Shown here piece by piece: positions 11,201-18,145 of a stretch of 48,588 nucleotides of DNA. The notes beneath the pieces were generated by a model that had not been told where the DNA came from, did no database searches, and saw only the letters and a program-made list of their open reading frames with translations. Where the stretch lies: the NCBI GenBank assembly GCA_017517385.1, contig JAFWZG010000023.1, positions 1-48,588 on the forward strand, in the 5' to 3' direction. The translations under genes and the position numbers were made by a program. Each line of letters opens with the position of its first letter. Positions within the stretch are counted from its first letter, which is position 1. The stretch is from Akkermansia sp. (GTDB taxonomy: Bacteria > Verrucomicrobiota > Verrucomicrobiia > Verrucomicrobiales > Akkermansiaceae).

Positions 11201-13025
11201 CCTGAGCTGCCACCATGCGCTCCTGCGGGTTTTCCATGCGCGCCACCTGCGCAGCGCGCCCCTCATCCACGCCGATAGCTATCAGTTTGTCGCGCACCTG
11301 TCGGTAGTTTTCAGCCGCCGCTTTTTGCCCACCATAACTACCGCCCATCAACAGCAAACTGTACAACGCCGTTGCCATGAGCAGGTCAGGCGACAACATC
11401 TCCTCCATTTCGTTAACAAAGGTATTATACGGATTATCAAGCTGCATTGCCTTGCTGGCAACCGTATTATAAACTCCTCCCAGCAACAGTGCCGCCAGAG
11501 GCTCAGCAAACGTCTCCTCCACAGTACCCAGCCCCATGCCCATCGCTATGCGCCCCCCTGTCGTGCTATAAAAACCGCCCAGACTGCGCGCCATAAACTG
11601 CCTGCTCATAAGCCAGTCCATGCCCCGTACCATTCGCCCCGGTTTCAAAGAGCCGAACGCTATCCGCTCCACCGTAGCCTGAATAGCCGAATTTACAACT
11701 GCCTGATTGCTCGCCTCCGTCCAGCTCGCCCCCTCGCCCATCCTTTGCGCCAACTCGCGAGTGTACATACTCCCCGCACTCGCAAAAATACCTCCGGGCA
11801 CCAAATAAATCATCGAGTCCGGCAGCATCTTGCCGAACTTGGCAGCAAAACCATCAATATCGTACATGCCCTGCGTAGCATTATATAACTTACCCCGGAA
11901 CGCATTAAGCTCTTGCGTACTGCGCCGTTCCTCCTCCGTCATCTTGCGCAGACTGCCATCCTCATTCAGCTGGCCACTGGCACGAGCCGCGCGCAGCACA
12001 TCACCCAAGCGCGCATTCTGCAAGCCAAGATACTTCTCAGCCCAATTATCACCCTCGGCATAAAAAGGTACATTCGGATTCTCCAGCCTGGAAATCTCTC
12101 TGGCGCGCTCCCACTCCCGGTTATAATCCTCAACCTGATCATCCGTCACGAACGCCCTAAACCCGCCACCAAACATCCCCGCCAGCAGAGTCTTGTCCGC
12201 CGCTTCAAACGCATGCCAAAAGCGAACAAAGAAATTCCGGTCAGCCTCACTCGTCCGCTGGTCCTGCACATACTTCTGCAGCTGGTTAAAGAATAAAGCC
12301 TCTGCAAGCTCATCCCCTCGCAGTCTGTCCATGATGAGCCGCCCACCGGCAGCATCGGCCAGCACATTAGCGGAGGCATCAGTGTACTCTCTCGCCATGC
12401 CCATCATCATAGACCAAGCATCCACCGCCTTATTCAGCGCAGCCTCATCCTCGTCAGTGTAGACACCTCTCCCCAGCCCATCGTGAAACGCCCTCCAATT
12501 CTCATTGCTCACGGAAAACGGCTGAGCCTCAGCCACGATGTCACCAAACAGCCCCGTGAGCGCATCGCGCCTCTCGGCCAACCGAGACACATGAGCATCA
12601 TACGCGGCGCGCACCGTATCCCTCTGAACCTGCGCATAGAATCCATAATAAGAATCCGCCGTATCGTTCCCGTCTCTGCCAATCAGCGCAAGTGCCTCCC
12701 TCAGCCTCTCTCGCCTAGATTCATCCGTCACACGCTCCACCGCTCGCCTAGCGAGCTCCATCGGCATGTCAGCATACGGCGTGTCCGCCACCAGCGCAAG
12801 CTCCCGGCCAATGATATGCATATTCTCATTCGTACGCATGGTAGGGTGAGCGTAGGCTCTCACGTCCGGGTTAGTGTCCACTAGCTGTTTAGAGCCCGGG
12901 TCAACGTCGTAAAGGAAGGTGGCGCACAGTGCCTGCGCCCGTCTACGGTTATAATCATTGCGCTCCATGTCTGAATCGAGAGGATTCTGGAATGCGTTTA
13001 CGGAATCGAAAGTGAAGTTGTTCAT
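2280..13025 (-). CDS. Giant polyvalent internal virion protein (3,581 aa; T7 gp16 position)
   Basis: Last gene of the late operon, placed like T7 gp16, whose products are ejected into the cell with the DNA. Approximate layout: 1-1000, helical virion part with Gly/Ala-rich hydrophobic stretches near 410-620; 1100-1255, LPD3/BECR-like domain preceded by FKDWFGDWE; 1295-1470, ART-like ADP-ribosyltransferase domain (GEPRVVYHGS, FANDNREIAVSF); 1495-1675, conserved unnamed polyvalent-protein domain; 1690-1985 and 1985-2330, a duplicated module opening FNVIGPS-ANW-KIKHRAF and containing HExxH (LHEVQHWIQ near 1895, LHEVQHGIQ near 2103), like LPD23; 2335-2460, MuF C-terminal-like domain; 2840-3581, LPD38-like helical region. 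Domain names are recognised by eye. The likely role is core or ejection protein plus intracellular effector; both are inferred. Confidence 0.8.
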   Translation of the reverse strand: MNNFTFDSVNAFQNPLDSDMERNDYNRRRAQALCATFLYDVDPGSKQLVDTNPDVRAYAHPTMRTNENMHIIGRELALVADTPYADMPMELARRAVERVTDESRRERLREALALIGRDGNDTADSYYGFYAQVQRDTVRAAYDAHVSRLAERRDALTGLFGDIVAEAQPFSVSNENWRAFHDGLGRGVYTDEDEAALNKAVDAWSMMMGMAREYTDASANVLADAAGGRLIMDRLRGDELAEALFFNQLQKYVQDQRTSEADRNFFVRFWHAFEAADKTLLAGMFGGGFRAFVTDDQVEDYNREWERAREISRLENPNVPFYAEGDNWAEKYLGLQNARLGDVLRAARASGQLNEDGSLRKMTEEERRSTQELNAFRGKLYNATQGMYDIDGFAAKFGKMLPDSMIYLVPGGIFASAGSMYTRELAQRMGEGASWTEASNQAVVNSAIQATVERIAFGSLKPGRMVRGMDWLMSRQFMARSLGGFYSTTGGRIAMGMGLGTVEETFAEPLAALLLGGVYNTVASKAMQLDNPYNTFVNEMEEMLSPDLLMATALYSLLLMGGSYGGQKAAAENYRQVRDKLIAIGVDEGRAAQVARMENPQERMVAAQALIQERLKSDAGSVLSYVAELYPQMQGMATFENYFDKGQLPRLIPAGDGQVRVQEREADGTVTETVVAETTGRALVEARLEQLSGKEQLEFADMVLANAMVGSLSKDGERWVVSPEGQKMNHEYFQRLARAAGLRLSEGARPEDVDPEVHPHIPLGQLAQQGEAWEARMKVARHDYEQKKGKPVSDEEWGRVSKRFESRVNRTGVRGADKRLRTVLRVARGKFGAMEVLEDVTEDNLVRDMEANGRSLDYYIHNLRELEGALGKPGAFLRDLKDGETEGDRRMAVIEAMGKLVQSKVLADTASKGNGLSAALNAFLEMIRSWVLQAKAMFKMGQLVNKVLTDKEAAEKLDKEFREDVDRLVAQDVEFLQELQLADGLEAMQRVEAAHKAAAADRRVKRRLRAHTPVLDAAEEKHGEDVRKEQAEKEKTQAEVQADVEAAEAAVDGDFTSSVVNEEELEDIKAAAEKDGTFMKAPNGKPTNLTELQWLQVRTKAFKDWFGDWEKVARFNSAVHQLSRMSDVASITGTEFAPDGRKLTDKVTEFWNKEYGGVAKNPVLGDVVLDTRSVKASIAHGVGRLKSAAFAVVHDVIERGVLVEIAPDWKGRGEDSYVIAAPVQIGNAAYVCEVVVMKGETRTGFYLHEVQIKEKLLDVFKTGVVTGTSGASKSILLDVWQRVKQIEENCSKVVDENGEPRVVYHGSLQWFQIFNDGNERHQSGAPDGTIFANDNREIAVSFVDYYGGNAENVILNANDARHARMPWGVYRKGGIYPLFMNLKNPLVVDFEGLTWHGEKYDIKDVNWYAVEARKKGHDGLIIRNVIDVGFTDTNDVPPSTDYVAFESNQVKSATDNRGTFDGSSGDITMSVNEPLEGDVSFSVRTKAEPKKKGIGYKVFYQKDGKLYPPMVANPGGEDTPVGVWLDADEGVRAGESKTDRPQVKAGGKGTQGGSGTLAYRPGWHLGKIPYALQFNRKNPVTGEKDLFPKDFVWAEVEYAADVDYQEEAMSYGVNKNGKFQHSLAGLPKLPTDGYYEYRTNPNPATDPWIITGAMKVTKVLTRAEVDELVRAAGREPQKVEGDDVQGVSFNVIGPSAANWGKIKHRAFKGRDDGKERVELDSSKAKMKKAPLHRMDDSLVRDIEARLKLFREQLEQHGRWGAVLADWSKGVYKVDTWDEQNYMRQMLRGAGLEFPTLARMGELGVFALGLDGSAASAKKILKAGVMKNVVGYNRLGEVLDFPALFESYPELKKLPVWWMNDNFRMRGAYVISNRDGMNRIMVRANRSEGGKLSTLLHEVQHWIQHKEGFAYGSAPGGAVEFLRRMGNPEAYSPKGKQYRRFAGEIESRNVQARRWLAEAEREELPFNETLEYPGEAISYTVEDMMTFNVIGPSSANWDKIKHRAFRGRDDGMLRVEIDASESEVNVQALEELATMEEAMPLGKLLHYPSLYEAYPRLKDLAVYARDLGEWVNGYKSAPGDGEHIVINVLRFSNVAQVRNTLLHEVQHGIQDIEGYARGGSVDSARGELNALSRSPLKDFQMKVAESTLLWLNAEKIYKPKLKEYKDALQGGADSAQLERMRKELNDLATDLNIQYVNTKGYKNYWGDSAFELPYLGGTDAVFLEFVERRLAKMKSRKRAFPGLEKKMKARLQQMQHEFELAEKLDKLSDFELYLRLAGEIEARNVERRVHGTMEQREGLPFNDSLEYPGEALVTFSVSPTLMADIRSAAYNKMDSKAHVRLCSMPTVLRMLGEPEGDVYTLPGTISKLVYTHNLAHPEVYRAVEELDDPLFVYQETGKTCVFVLEMEATNNKGVKSNVMVAIELERSDSGHYLMSAYPLDALAKIKDLQKQGRLVYSKYTAQELEDAINKQAIPPADNAPSPFKLDLMRSAVKDGLPPTVPTKVDLVKYKDENFDFSASMVNLDEQALASEVVAAGQGFRANLAFSEQIVREMRGALLRMKKLGSKTATEREDAIAAMGTMVQVVKAAVAYLPQGYRFSVHPYLNKLEVLAELATTGDLKMTRDMANKTIKEWLKLNQGIDDVVAVKGQELDRQTSAEDLAKEYGEMQLQEAMETIMHRVAGQLRKHAKDRAVLKIKELVERLAPKKDPKTGKLKGGKMSADAYRDLEDVAKAMNMDAEELEAKLAALRAEIEKDGLSEARRAQLESEMTLYDQFGDLKSMTAEEAVEALEALRQRVWFHRFEWDNVQAERRAARRAMVRSVVDGVGDVGQNEYNAKKRAKKPTKRLKNLADILSGMPAVLTGLRGYLPLHKLADDLARRANRAGEAIKKWEAERWEALEVLSRETLGKSWRKSMDFMHEVLPTGVTFNRPKYRSVSVKTAALRELLAMTPEERQAEMNRREKAGGLEAESVLTERDIEALEARLLAMEEAGKVLSTVEALYVEKVQREENLRLSRGEALYAILMWEQPTYTERMEAQGYTPEVIAGFKRFIGDGMLQFGYGLREQFARQGERIARVYEATFGVPFTREENYFAARWNVTGMKENSAEQLLAGMAGTPGAGNGWMKQRVKHNLELDMTKDALQVFLQATTLTDTWMATQDIVADFKAWTRDPDFDRAMNSVLGKDDYENLKDWIRIVEQGGVQDCLNMGVAQDVINGLYGSGAVAILGFRIQTLIRQLPSIFNGLLGAHDISTGEWIATLSRMKKAEAPMTYKRMMNSTLIQNRRQGKAGNMAGQAMRSNDTASSMTEGMLLASMLPMEWVDASATAMSLVPVWNVYYQRAIDKGASVQEAEQAAWEQTTIVANLSAQPIGWLNRSKIAQSRNPLVKAVFYMLSENTAKYAMCRALWRGGKKAAAVRAWLIYGAANAAISALLDFLQGDPEEWEKGNWWEYMLSAFYGPMASIPGVGEMLEGLGTVGLNVAGEALDVEWMKRARMRASVGRALIDVQGSWRAVRKLYEFMTDNKEHSLAEYTRAISTVSKTAAISTGWLGNSIGFWSTTVAVLMNPIDFGARVWRNMKHYFD

Positions 13026-13055
13026 ATAAGTCAGAAAAATATAAGAATAAATTAA

Positions 13056-15503
13056 TTATCTAGCCTCTGTAGAGGAGAAAACATAAGAATACCCAAGGTC
13101 TCCGCGCGTCCTCCATCGCTCATTGCGGCGCTGGCTCGGCCTCGGCTGAATCTTCATCACCGCCGGCGTGTTCAGCTGAATACGCTCGGTATCATTCGTG
13201 CCGACCACCAGCACCTTAGTGCTTCCTACTCGGATGTAAACCATCTGGCTGCCGTCATACCCCAGCTCATCGCGGAGCCGCTCATACTCAGCAACCGGAA
13301 TCGTGCACATAGGCTGCTCACCGTCCGGCGCATTCTGCCGATCCCATGCCCAACCTCGCTGCCTCGGCGTACTGCGCGCCACATGCAGCCGCCTTGCCGC
13401 CTCGCGCTCCTCTGCTTTTGCCTCATTGCGCTGCTGCCTCTCAGCCTCTCGCGCAGCTCGGGCACTGTTGGCAGAGTGAGCCTCACGCATACTCCGGAGT
13501 TGCTCATAATCGCGATGTGCCCGCTCGCTAAAAGCTGCCGAACGAGCTGCGTCGCCCTGCTCCAAATTGCTATGCTGTCTCTCCCTATTCCGTACCCCGG
13601 CCGTCACGGGCATGGGTAAATCAAGAATTCGGCGTGCCGCAGCCACCTCCGAAGCATATCCCATATATCGTGCCTGCCCGGCCTCATCCACCGTCAGTTT
13701 ATTCCGCAGCTCCTCCACAACGGCACCCATGTAATAATCCGTAGCAGCTTGCTGCGCCTCCTTTTTTTGATTGTCGTACAACTCGCGCATGAACCAGTCG
13801 ATATACTCACCGGCATGTTCTGTGAACTCCTGGCGATAAATGCTGTCAGACTCTCGTGCGTAAGCTAGTTCGTCGGCGGAAAGATTAGGCTGCCACTCCA
13901 CCCGTCGCCGATAAGGTAGTGACGGATTGAACTCGCCGCGATGCCGGCAAAAGGATTCAAAAATGATATCCCATGCGCTTGAGCCTTCAGCCGTGTTCGG
14001 ACGCTCCCATGCTGAATATTCCCCATCCTTTTTTCGCAATCGCGGATTGTGACGCCATATCTCATAGAACTCGTGTCCGTTATAAAAACCCGGCCTGTTC
14101 AGCCTCTCAGCCACCATCGCCTTGATAGTCTCCATGTTCACGTTCGTAGTACCGGCAGTCGTGCGCTGTTTCATCTCTTCCACAATAGCTCTCGTCCGCA
14201 GCTGCCCTGCCGCCGCGTCACCATTACCCAGCGCCTCATAAATACCGGCATCATCAAAAAGCTTCATAATCTGCTCCGTCGTGGCTGACGGATTCTCTGC
14301 GGCCGCATCCATCGTCAGGCGCGCCACCATAGACCGGCACGTCTCCGGGTTAATCTCTCCGGTCCTCTGCGCCTCCTCAGCCACACGCTGCACAGCTCTC
14401 GGTGCAGTCGGTCGGCAGCTAAACTGCGGATTGCCCATACGGTCAGGTATGGTGAGAATGTGATTATCGTAAGTCAGGTCGTCTATCATCTGAGCAAACT
14501 CACTCGCCGGCTGGCGAACGATAGCATCAATCGCATTATCAAACTCCACCGGCTGCAAAGTGAACGTATCAACTCGCCCCGGGTCCTGATATGGCTGCAG
14601 CGTGATGGCACCGGCCTCACTCTCCTGCGGCAACACCGCCGTAGAGCTCAGCGTCAACGCAGCAGTATCATCCACCTCCGGCACCTGCTCGCCCTCCGGC
14701 TTCGGCTCGGTCTGCTCACTGCCGAACACCTCCTCAGCCGTCAGCACCGGCCTTCCCTCGGCGCTCTGAAGATTGTCAGCCCCCTCACACAGCGCCAGCG
14801 CAGCACTGGCACCGGAATACTCCCTGCCACCTACACTCAGCATCGGAGGCACAGCCGCACCACGGCTGGCAGCTCCCAGCCCACGCAAGCGCGCGCCATC
14901 CAGCCGCAACTTCATCGCCTCGCCTCGCTCCGGCGTGATAAGCCCCGTCTCCACACCCCGGTTAATCAGCCCTATAGCCTCGCCTTGATTGCCTCGTGCA
15001 CGTGCTAGATCAAGAGCGTCTCGCCATGAGGTCTCCAACTTCTCGCGCTGCACCCTCTGACACGTCTCGCCTAAGCTGTCCAACAGTCTGGCTCCGGCCA
15101 GCCCGGCCTTCACCTGCATCTGCTGGCGTCTCACCGGGTCTAAAATCTGCGTCCCGATGCCATCTAAACGCTTGCTCACCTCGTCATTCAGGTTCTGAAT
15201 CTGGGTCTGGCGGATGTTGCCACCTCGGTCAAAAAATGCCTCATCGTGGCCGTCCGGAAGATGGAGTCTCCGCTCCACATCCGCGCGAGTCTGGTCCTGT
15301 ATATCCATTAGTGCTCGCTCGCTTTCAAACTCATTCTTCGCGTCCTCCATCTCGCGCCCGGTCGCCTCAAACGCCACCAGCTGAGCAGCCACATGCTGCA
15401 TGCCCTGGCGCAGCCGCTCACTCATAACATCACGCGGCTGCACCGGCTGAGGCTCCGGAGCCACCTGCACGCGCTCCCCCTGATACATTTGCTCCTTGTA
15501 CAT
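13056..15503 (-). CDS. Internal virion protein (T7 gp15 position, 815 aa)
   Basis: I recognise no named domain. The protein is almost wholly charged and helical, with a Pro-rich start (APEPQPVQPRD), a long coiled-coil-prone segment at about 30-240, an acidic Thr/Ser-rich linker near 255-300, and an Arg/Glu/Ala-rich helix near 650-720. The C-terminus is basic (RPSQRRNERWRTRGDLGYSY). Its place between a gp14-like and a gp16-like gene, 1 bp after the former, suggests the ejected inner-core protein corresponding to T7 gp15. No signal peptide or membrane segment is seen. The assignment rests on gene order, not sequence similarity. Confidence 0.7.
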   Translation of the reverse strand: MYKEQMYQGERVQVAPEPQPVQPRDVMSERLRQGMQHVAAQLVAFEATGREMEDAKNEFESERALMDIQDQTRADVERRLHLPDGHDEAFFDRGGNIRQTQIQNLNDEVSKRLDGIGTQILDPVRRQQMQVKAGLAGARLLDSLGETCQRVQREKLETSWRDALDLARARGNQGEAIGLINRGVETGLITPERGEAMKLRLDGARLRGLGAASRGAAVPPMLSVGGREYSGASAALALCEGADNLQSAEGRPVLTAEEVFGSEQTEPKPEGEQVPEVDDTAALTLSSTAVLPQESEAGAITLQPYQDPGRVDTFTLQPVEFDNAIDAIVRQPASEFAQMIDDLTYDNHILTIPDRMGNPQFSCRPTAPRAVQRVAEEAQRTGEINPETCRSMVARLTMDAAAENPSATTEQIMKLFDDAGIYEALGNGDAAAGQLRTRAIVEEMKQRTTAGTTNVNMETIKAMVAERLNRPGFYNGHEFYEIWRHNPRLRKKDGEYSAWERPNTAEGSSAWDIIFESFCRHRGEFNPSLPYRRRVEWQPNLSADELAYARESDSIYRQEFTEHAGEYIDWFMRELYDNQKKEAQQAATDYYMGAVVEELRNKLTVDEAGQARYMGYASEVAAARRILDLPMPVTAGVRNRERQHSNLEQGDAARSAAFSERAHRDYEQLRSMREAHSANSARAAREAERQQRNEAKAEEREAARRLHVARSTPRQRGWAWDRQNAPDGEQPMCTIPVAEYERLRDELGYDGSQMVYIRVGSTKVLVVGTNDTERIQLNTPAVMKIQPRPSQRRNERWRTRGDLGYSYVFSSTEAR

Positions 15504-15504
15504 A

Positions 15505-16233
15505 TCACTTAATCTTGCCCACGTTCAGATACCCGTTAAGATTGCGCTGCCATGACTGGCCCGCGTATGCGGCCGTAAACGGATTTGTAGCTGCCAGCAG
15601 GCCACCACCGGCATCTCCTCCCTGCATTGCCCCACGCACCGAAAAATCAAACAAACTAGCCTTTTTCACCGTACCCGCCTTAATGGCATCCGCGTTATCC
15701 TTATTGAACTCATCCGCGCGCAGATACCCGTCAATGCCACCATACACGCCACCGGCCACAGCTCCCAGCGCAGAGATAAACGCCCCCGTGCGGCTGGCCT
15801 TCGCCATCGCTGCGTATTGCTGCGCCTCAATCTCCGCCGCCCTCATGGCCATATCACCCTGCCGCCGTGCCGCTACCTGCTGGTCAAACGCGTTCAGGCT
15901 CTCCGTGCTGCCACTGCGCGCAAGGTCTGCCATAGCCTGAGCATGCACCTTGTCCGTTATAGCCTCAGCCGTGCTGCCACTCCCCTCCGATGTGAATCCC
16001 GTCGCCGCGTTCGCATTCCGCGCAGCACCCTTCTCGCGCCTGCGGTTCCCCGCCATGCGCGCCAAATTCTCCGCCGTCACCTGCAACTGCGCCTTGCTGG
16101 CCTGCTCGCTGGCCGTAGCCTGCGCATACGCAGCATTCTTCTGCGCCTGCCCATTAGCAAGCGCCATCTTCTTCTGTGTGCTGTACTGTCTCGCCTCGGA
16201 GATACCTCCAATGATAGGTGAAATAAATCCCAT
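15505..16233 (-). CDS. Internal virion protein B-like (T7 gp14-like, 242 aa)
   Basis: The N-terminus (MGFISPIIGGISEARQYSTQ) followed by a long Ala/Gln-rich helix (KNAAYAQATASEQASKAQLQ) and RRREKGAARNA is typical of T7 gp14-type internal virion proteins, which form the extracellular end of the ejection channel. A Gly/Ala-rich hydrophobic segment (about 150-170) could insert in a membrane. It starts 2 bp after the tail tube A gene ends and is followed after 1 bp by the gp15-position gene, so these are co-translated. Assignment is by architecture and order. Confidence 0.72.
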   Translation of the reverse strand: MGFISPIIGGISEARQYSTQKKMALANGQAQKNAAYAQATASEQASKAQLQVTAENLARMAGNRRREKGAARNANAATGFTSEGSGSTAEAITDKVHAQAMADLARSGSTESLNAFDQQVAARRQGDMAMRAAEIEAQQYAAMAKASRTGAFISALGAVAGGVYGGIDGYLRADEFNKDNADAIKAGTVKKASLFDFSVRGAMQGGDAGGGLLAATNPFTAAYAGQSWQRNLNGYLNVGKIK

Positions 16234-16235
16234 AG

Positions 16236-16832
16236 TTATCTGTTCCGTGAAAGGTTTCTAAGGATAGCACGCGGAGACTTATCATTGCTCCAGTGCTGCT
16301 GAGCATCTTGGTGAATCGCTCGATAAAAATAATCATCCGCCTCCGCCTTCAGCTGAGCAGCCAAATTATGATTTGACGTTATCGGCATGCACACCTTGCT
16401 GGCCAACAGCCTCACCACACCCTCCACAAACAGCGCACACCTCGGGTCAGACAGCAGCCCCAAGTCGCCCATCAGGTCGCAATGGTACTCAATATACAGC
16501 CCCTCAGCACACTCCCCCAGCGGCACCAACACACCATCAGCGCACAGCTCCGGCCAGCTCACCTTCAGCCCGTCTGCGCGCTTCCAGGCCGTCACCGTCA
16601 CACAATCAGTCGGCAGCTTGTACAGCGCCTTACCAAACACCTCATGCGCCTCACTCGTCACTCTCTCCAGCTTCGCGTGCCTCAGCGTAAAACTCCAGTT
16701 ATATCTGCTGCACGCCTCCAGCAGCGCCGGCGCAAACGCAATGTCACACGGGTCCTGTGTCGGCGCATGCTCCACATACTCGGCCTGCCCGAGACACTGC
16801 ATGGCGCGCCTGTAGACTGTTTTTCTATCCAT
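16236..16832 (-). CDS. Tail tubular protein A-like head-tail adaptor (T7 gp11-like, 198 aa)
   Basis: I use the ATG at 16832 (MDRKTVYRRAMQCLGQ) because the longer frame would overlap the terminator behind the capsid gene. At 198 residues it is very close to T7 gp11 (196). It shows the family's pattern: an N-terminal helix, a cluster of residues before the conserved W (EACSRYNWSFTLRHAKL), and LPTDCVTVTAWKR matching the LP-x-D-x-L/V-x-V motif. It forms the ring between portal and tail nozzle. It heads a new transcription unit: the capsid terminator and a copy of the late box lie just upstream. A possible TATACT -10 lies only a few bases before the start. Confidence 0.8.
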   Translation of the reverse strand: MDRKTVYRRAMQCLGQAEYVEHAPTQDPCDIAFAPALLEACSRYNWSFTLRHAKLERVTSEAHEVFGKALYKLPTDCVTVTAWKRADGLKVSWPELCADGVLVPLGECAEGLYIEYHCDLMGDLGLLSDPRCALFVEGVVRLLASKVCMPITSNHNLAAQLKAEADDYFYRAIHQDAQQHWSNDKSPRAILRNLSRNR

Positions 16833-16862
16833 GCACACAGTATAATATCTCCATGCCTGCAG

Positions 16863-16882
16863 TAAAATCGTGACGGTGTAGG
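16863..16882 (-). promoter_or_regulatory. Late box, copy 1
   Basis: On the minus strand CCTACACCGTCACGATTTTA. It lies between the capsid terminator and the tail tube A gene, 30 bp before the start codon. TTTTAC at its end could act as a -35 with TATACT 17 bp downstream, but the same arrangement is not evident at the other copies. Confidence 0.6.
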
Positions 16883-16887
16883 CTTGC

Positions 16888-16919
16888 AAAAAAATCGCCG
16901 GCTCCACTCGGGAACCGGC
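16888..16919 (-). terminator. Intrinsic terminator of the major capsid gene
   Basis: On the minus strand GCCGGTTCC, loop CGAGT, GGAGCCGGC (9-bp stem with one G-U) is followed by GATTTTTTT. It lies 27 bp after the capsid stop codon. Confidence 0.85.
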
Positions 16920-16945
16920 TGCATGGTACAGACGTATGGATGAAA

Positions 16946-18064
16946 TTAGCTGGCAGCGATACCCTCGTCGCACAGAATGCTCACGAATGCCTCGTCTCGA
17001 CGACGGGTAGCGCCCATCATCATGGTGGCACCGGCGTACAGCGTGCTCTTGTAGTTGCCGGGTTCCTTCACCTGGAAGTGTACCTTCTCCCAGATACCGT
17101 ACACCAAATCATCCTTGTGATAGAGCGGACAGGCACGCACCCAACGGCCACCCACATTCACCAGAGGCACATGGTCGGTAATCTTCAGCTTACAGCCGAG
17201 GATGGTATCAGGCAGGCCATTCTTCAGCACCTGGAAACCGTACATAACATTCTGCATTTCGGAGTCATTCATCAGCTGCAGAGCCTGCTTGTGAGTGATG
17301 CACAACACCAGCTGACCGCTAGCATGACGACTGCGCAGAGCAGAAATACCGGCAAGCAACTTAGCCTTCGTCAGCCCCGTAATCTCCGGAGTACCGCTCT
17401 CAACATAGTTCACGGCAATCACCGGGGTACGGGCAAGGTCCAGCACAGAGCTGGCAGTGTACTGGCTAAACTGAGTCAGCGGAGTGGGAGAACCCATCAC
17501 AATCGGCTGCAGCCCCAGCTCAACAGGTACATCGCCGTACTCACCGTCATAGGCAGTACCGAAGATGCCGCTCGGAGTACCGCCCTTGTACGGAGAATTA
17601 AGCACAGCGTCGGAGTAAATCGTGGTGGAAGTGCGTACAATCTTCTCGCCGTAGACCGGAGAACCGGAAGCCGTGCAAGTGGTTGAACCCATCAGGATGC
17701 TGTCCGTAGCGCGAGCTGCGGCCTTACCCTGGCTCACAGCGATGCGCGTCAGGTTAATGGGCAGATTATCCAGGAACTTCGGGTCAACAGTGTTCAGCTC
17801 AGCCCAATCATCCATAATCACCGGACGAATGGCGCGCCAGCCGAACTTATCCTCCGTAGCGTTGATTTCCTCCTTGCGTGCACCACGATGCCCGAACTCA
17901 CGGGTACCGCCGATAGGCACAAGGTGTACCTTCACATTACCCACATGCTCGACAGTGGCGTAATTGATAAGGTCAGACGACTCCTGCTGGAAAGCCTCGA
18001 CAAACTGCTTGTCGCGTCCCTCAGCATACATCTGAACAGTTGTTAAATTCAGGTTTGTGCTCAT
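16946..18064 (-). CDS. Major capsid protein (372 aa)
   Basis: The protein is placed directly after the scaffold and has the composition and length of podovirus capsid proteins (T7 gp10A is 345 aa). N-terminal features include VQMYAEGRDKQFVEAFQQES followed by HVGNVKVHLVPIGGTREFGH; the middle has RPVIMDDWAELNTVDPKFLD and a helix with KAAARATDSILMG, a pattern common in phage T7/N4-type coat proteins; the C-terminus is KVHFQVKEPGNYKSTLYAGA with RRRDEAFVSILCDE. GGAG precedes the ATG by 7 bases. It is flanked by a late box upstream and an intrinsic terminator downstream, giving a monocistronic unit suited to high expression. Recognition is good although based on family features by eye. Confidence 0.85.
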   Translation of the reverse strand: MSTNLNLTTVQMYAEGRDKQFVEAFQQESSDLINYATVEHVGNVKVHLVPIGGTREFGHRGARKEEINATEDKFGWRAIRPVIMDDWAELNTVDPKFLDNLPINLTRIAVSQGKAAARATDSILMGSTTCTASGSPVYGEKIVRTSTTIYSDAVLNSPYKGGTPSGIFGTAYDGEYGDVPVELGLQPIVMGSPTPLTQFSQYTASSVLDLARTPVIAVNYVESGTPEITGLTKAKLLAGISALRSRHASGQLVLCITHKQALQLMNDSEMQNVMYGFQVLKNGLPDTILGCKLKITDHVPLVNVGGRWVRACPLYHKDDLVYGIWEKVHFQVKEPGNYKSTLYAGATMMMGATRRRDEAFVSILCDEGIAAS

Positions 18065-18098
18065 AACAACTCCGTGTTACCACATATTTCACCAAAAT

Positions 18099-18114
18099 TA
18101 AATCGTGACGGTGT
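18099..18114 (-). promoter_or_regulatory. Late box, copy 2 (variant)
   Basis: On the minus strand ACACCGTCACGATTTAA, lacking the first three bases and one T of the other copies. It is about 35 bp before the capsid start codon and forms the 3' arm of the hairpin at 18102-18133. Confidence 0.55.
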
Positions 18115-18133
18115 CGTCTTACACCGCCACGAT
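18102..18133 (-). terminator. Hairpin built on the late box between scaffold and capsid genes
   Basis: A 13-bp stem (ATCGTGACGGTGT at 18102-18114 with ACACCGCCACGAT at 18121-18133; one mismatch or G-U) with a 6-base loop, followed on the minus strand by TTAATTTT. It could be a partial terminator, an RNA processing site or a stabiliser of the capsid mRNA. Confidence 0.5.
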
Positions 18134-18145
18134 ATAAAAACCACC

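Noticed and set aside
16863..16882. The plus-strand reading of the late box (TAAAATCGTGACGGTGTAGG) looks vaguely like a T7 RNA polymerase promoter (TAATACGACTCACTATAGG).
   Set aside because: In that direction it would transcribe antisense to the late genes at all four sites, the similarity is limited to the two ends, and no phage RNA polymerase gene is present.
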